Positions 17,397 to 19,333 of a stretch of DNA of 19,333 bases are shown here, in pieces. The translations under genes were made by a program, and so were the position numbers. The stretch spans positions 1 to 19,333 of the forward strand of contig JAKOGH010000283.1 of NCBI GenBank assembly GCA_024811115.1. Direction: 5' to 3'. The stretch is from Terana coerulea (taxonomy: Eukaryota; Basidiomycota; Agaricomycetes; Polyporales; Phanerochaetaceae). The notes under the pieces are model-generated. The model ran no database searches. It had not been told where the DNA came from and saw nothing but the letters and a program-made list of their open reading frames with translations. The stretch's first letter is position 1, and every line of letters begins with the position of its first letter.

Positions 17397-18295
17397 TTAC
17401 TTCTGCTTGGACCGTTTAGATCCACTCGCGGGCTCCTGCCAGGGGTGTGGTGAAAGCGACTGGTACCCCAGAGCATCAATAGCATCTTGAACATCTATCC
17501 CGGCCGCCAAAAGCCGCTGGGTGGGCTCGACGCGCCAGCACGGCGTGAAGAAGACGTTGAGGCCCAGTGTAAGCGAGGGATCATGAGCGACGAGATTCAG
17601 TAAAGCCTTCGCCCAAGCGAAGTCTCTGAAATAGAACCAAAGTCAGCCATGCCCTTATGCTTACAGATAGAAATATACTCACCGCTGCGACCCCTCGGCC
17701 TTTAGTAGATTCTGAAACCGCTCAAAGCTCTCGTGCTGAAGCTGCGCCTCGAGAATCTCGAGGTACACGGCGGCCTCCCACTTGCTCATTTCAGGTACCA
17801 GCCACGAAGGGACGAGGGCAACACGGCAGCTCTTGGGTATCTCGCGCAGAAGCCACACATTGACGACCTCGGAGTGGCAGCTGGCGCCCTCTGCGGCGGG
17901 GATTGACGTCTCCGGTGGAATATATGGGCTATCGTCCGCCGACGCGGGGAGTCGATCATAGGAGCGTTGTCATCAAATATGTCGACGGCGGACCGCCTCG
18001 GAAGCTGGAGACGGAGCGGATACGGTCGTACACCGCCAGAGCCCCGAAGCGTGGCCGGAACAGAAGAGCGTTCAGAGGCTTCATGATCGTCGCCTAGTGT
18101 CGCTGCTTGTGAAGCGTTGGTGGGCCACTCATAGCGCGGATCGGTCACTTCATGGACCTTGTCGTATTGTGGAGCACCCAGGCGCGGTTGCCAGCCATCT
18201 GTACTACGTGTATATTGTAAGGTCAGATCATGGTTCGCCGTCTTCTGCACAAGGTATTGTCCTTGCTGATAGGGTGAGCCACTGGAAGTGGCCAT
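17397..18295 (-). CDS. PAH-like repeat protein, copy C (single repeat; frame jump in exon 1)
   Basis: Exon 1 runs 18295-17683 and exon 2 runs 17625-17397 (TAA), split by a 57-nt GTGAGT...TTTCAG intron. From the ATG (MATSSGSPYQQGQYLVQK) the N-terminus is polar and low-complexity. Then one repeat follows: VVNVWLLREI, EAAVYLEILEAQLQHESFER, and after the intron DFAWAKALLNLVAHDPSLTL leading to NVFFTPCWRVEP. The C-terminus is basic (GSKRSKQK), a possible nuclear localisation signal. About 280 residues in all. Between the N-terminal frame and the repeat frame the reading frame must change within about 17970-17787. Either one base has been lost or a 65-nt intron is removed (17993-17929, weak donor GTCCGC, acceptor GATAG). 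Nuclear function is inferred only from the PAH-like fold and basic tail. The last exon closely matches the orphan fragment at 6030-6255. Confidence 0.65.
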
Positions 18296-18892
18296 GATGA
18301 GTGGCAGATGGGTGTTTGCAGAAGAAGTGAAGTCGCTGCGTAGCGCCGGCTACGGGTCGCATTATATGATGTGCACGTACTATTGAAGCCTTTGTATGCT
18401 CACAGCCTGACGAATACGGATGCACGGGCTGCTACCGCGCAGTGACAAACACATTCCATCCGCTCTGTTGGGTTCAAGCTGTTTAATCAAGTCTCTTTGT
18501 TTCCTAACTTGAAGATATGCGAGACTCACATAAGTATCGTCGGGTTGTCAAGAAAGATTGGACACGACGGCGAAGACGTATAACACCTATTCGGAAAACA
18601 AAGGTGAGCTGAATTGACTTCATACGCAGATGCCACGAAACGACGACTCCGATTGCATCATGTCACTGAATCAGCAGGCCGATACGATCACCAGTGCGAG
18701 TTGGCATTGACGACTTGCAGATGGGCAGATGCCTTGGACAAAGTGAACATATAACTCGCATGAGGTTTACATCCCACACATCTACCTGTGAGCACTACAT
18801 AAGACTGTGACGGTGGTGCCACCCTTCCACTCGCCGCCACACTAGTACCCATGGAGCGCGCGGGCTGCGAAGACGGGGTAATACTTGGCGTG
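18296..18892. other. Intergenic between right-edge gene and PAH copy C
   Basis: No gene seen. The minus strand has ATCATATAAT at 18361-18370, about 66 bp upstream of the copy C start codon, which could act as a TATA box. The rest should hold the 3' end of the right-edge gene's transcript. Confidence 0.35.
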
Positions 18893-19333
18893 CTAATGAG
18901 ACTCGCTAGGTATTCCTCCGTCGTTATGAGTGGCGGTGGCGACAGAAGAAGCGCTCTCAGAAGCGTTGAGGTTTGTGCCAGGCACCGCGTCCATGGGAGG
19001 CTTGTATTTCGGGACTGGCCAGTCCCAGTTGGCAGGCCGGAGACGGCAAATATTTGTGTCTTGTTCCGAGTCAGACGTGCTCGCGTCGCTGTCTTGTGCT
19101 GAATCGGTTCGAAGAGGGCGCGTCTGTACGCGAGGGTGGCAGGGTGGCGACGTCGCCACTGTGGATTCCGCGACCCGCACAGGCTGCAGCCTCATATGAT
19201 AAGGACCATGGATTTGCTGTCCTATCGGAGTCTTTGGTCGACCTGCAGTCAGCACCCGAGCACCTTGGCTACGTGCACCGCCGAATGCGTAATACTCGTC
19301 TGCCGATTTCCCCGGTGGCAGCCCCACAGACCA
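18893..19333 (-). CDS. C-terminal part of an unrecognised protein (runs off window)
   Basis: An open frame enters from the right edge and stops with TAG at 18895-18893, giving about 146 residues. No ATG is seen near the edge, so the true start is beyond the window. The sequence is polar, with a Ser/Asp/Glu-rich stretch (TDSAQDSDASTSDSEQD) and a Trp/Pro motif (PANWDWPVPKYKPPMDAVPG). There are no membrane segments and no domain I recognise. Low-complexity acidic content suggests a disordered tail. It lies on the same strand as PAH copy C, about 600 bp upstream. It could also be an exon read through into an intron. Confidence 0.35.
   Translation of the reverse strand, partial: WSVGLPPGKSADEYYAFGGARSQGARVLTAGRPKTPIGQQIHGPYHMRLQPVRVAESTVATSPPCHPRVQTRPLRTDSAQDSDASTSDSEQDTNICRLRPANWDWPVPKYKPPMDAVPGTNLNASESASSVATATHNDGGIPSESH

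Overview
The window looks like nuclear DNA of a filamentous basidiomycete, probably an Agaricomycete. Genes are split by many very short GT-AG introns (about 46-76 nt), include a purine-nucleoside-permease family gene and a fungal multipass membrane family, and sit between non-autonomous transposons. There are no operons, no ribosome-binding-site pattern, no CRISPR array and no complete tRNA or rRNA. The organism call is inference from gene structure and protein families.

Layout. The left edge (1-106, minus) holds the first exon of a probable zinc-type (medium-chain) alcohol dehydrogenase with a TATA box. From about 505 to 12915 the window is an old, diverged tandem duplication. Each unit has a minus-strand gene for a protein built of PAH-like helical repeats, a long spacer, and a plus-strand gene for an orphan seven-transmembrane protein. 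Unit 1 (about 505-5760) holds PAH copy A (655-1868) and 7TM copy A (4154-5555). Unit 2 (about 6275-12915) holds PAH copy B (6411-7616) and 7TM copy B (11328-12841). All seven 7TM exons reconstruct in frame in both copies, with exons 1-6 of identical length, but copy A has a shortened C-tail. Both PAH copies are broken by different single lesions: a 1-nt deletion in A and an in-frame TAG in B. A 480-bp MITE with 49-bp inverted repeats lies 8 bp upstream of the copy B start codon.

Between the units (about 5798-6262) is a 5'-truncated last exon of a third PAH-family gene. Its fuller relative, PAH copy C, lies at 17397-18295 (minus). Right of the duplication, a purine nucleoside permease family gene (about 12999-14468, minus) converges on 7TM copy B. 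Its signal peptide is out of frame with the nearest ATG. A 726-bp MULE-type MITE with 145-bp near-identical TIRs and a perfect 9-bp target duplication occupies 15540-16265. The right edge (18893-19333, minus) is the C-terminal part of an unrecognised protein that runs off the window.

The most unusual signal is the PAH-like family. Each repeat carries a GW/VW-type motif ahead of a helical hairpin, and in all three helical units whose intron can be seen (A/B repeat 1, A/B repeat 2, and C) a phase-2 intron cuts the same place, just before a conserved W-A motif. This suggests a module that spread by internal and tandem duplication and is now decaying.
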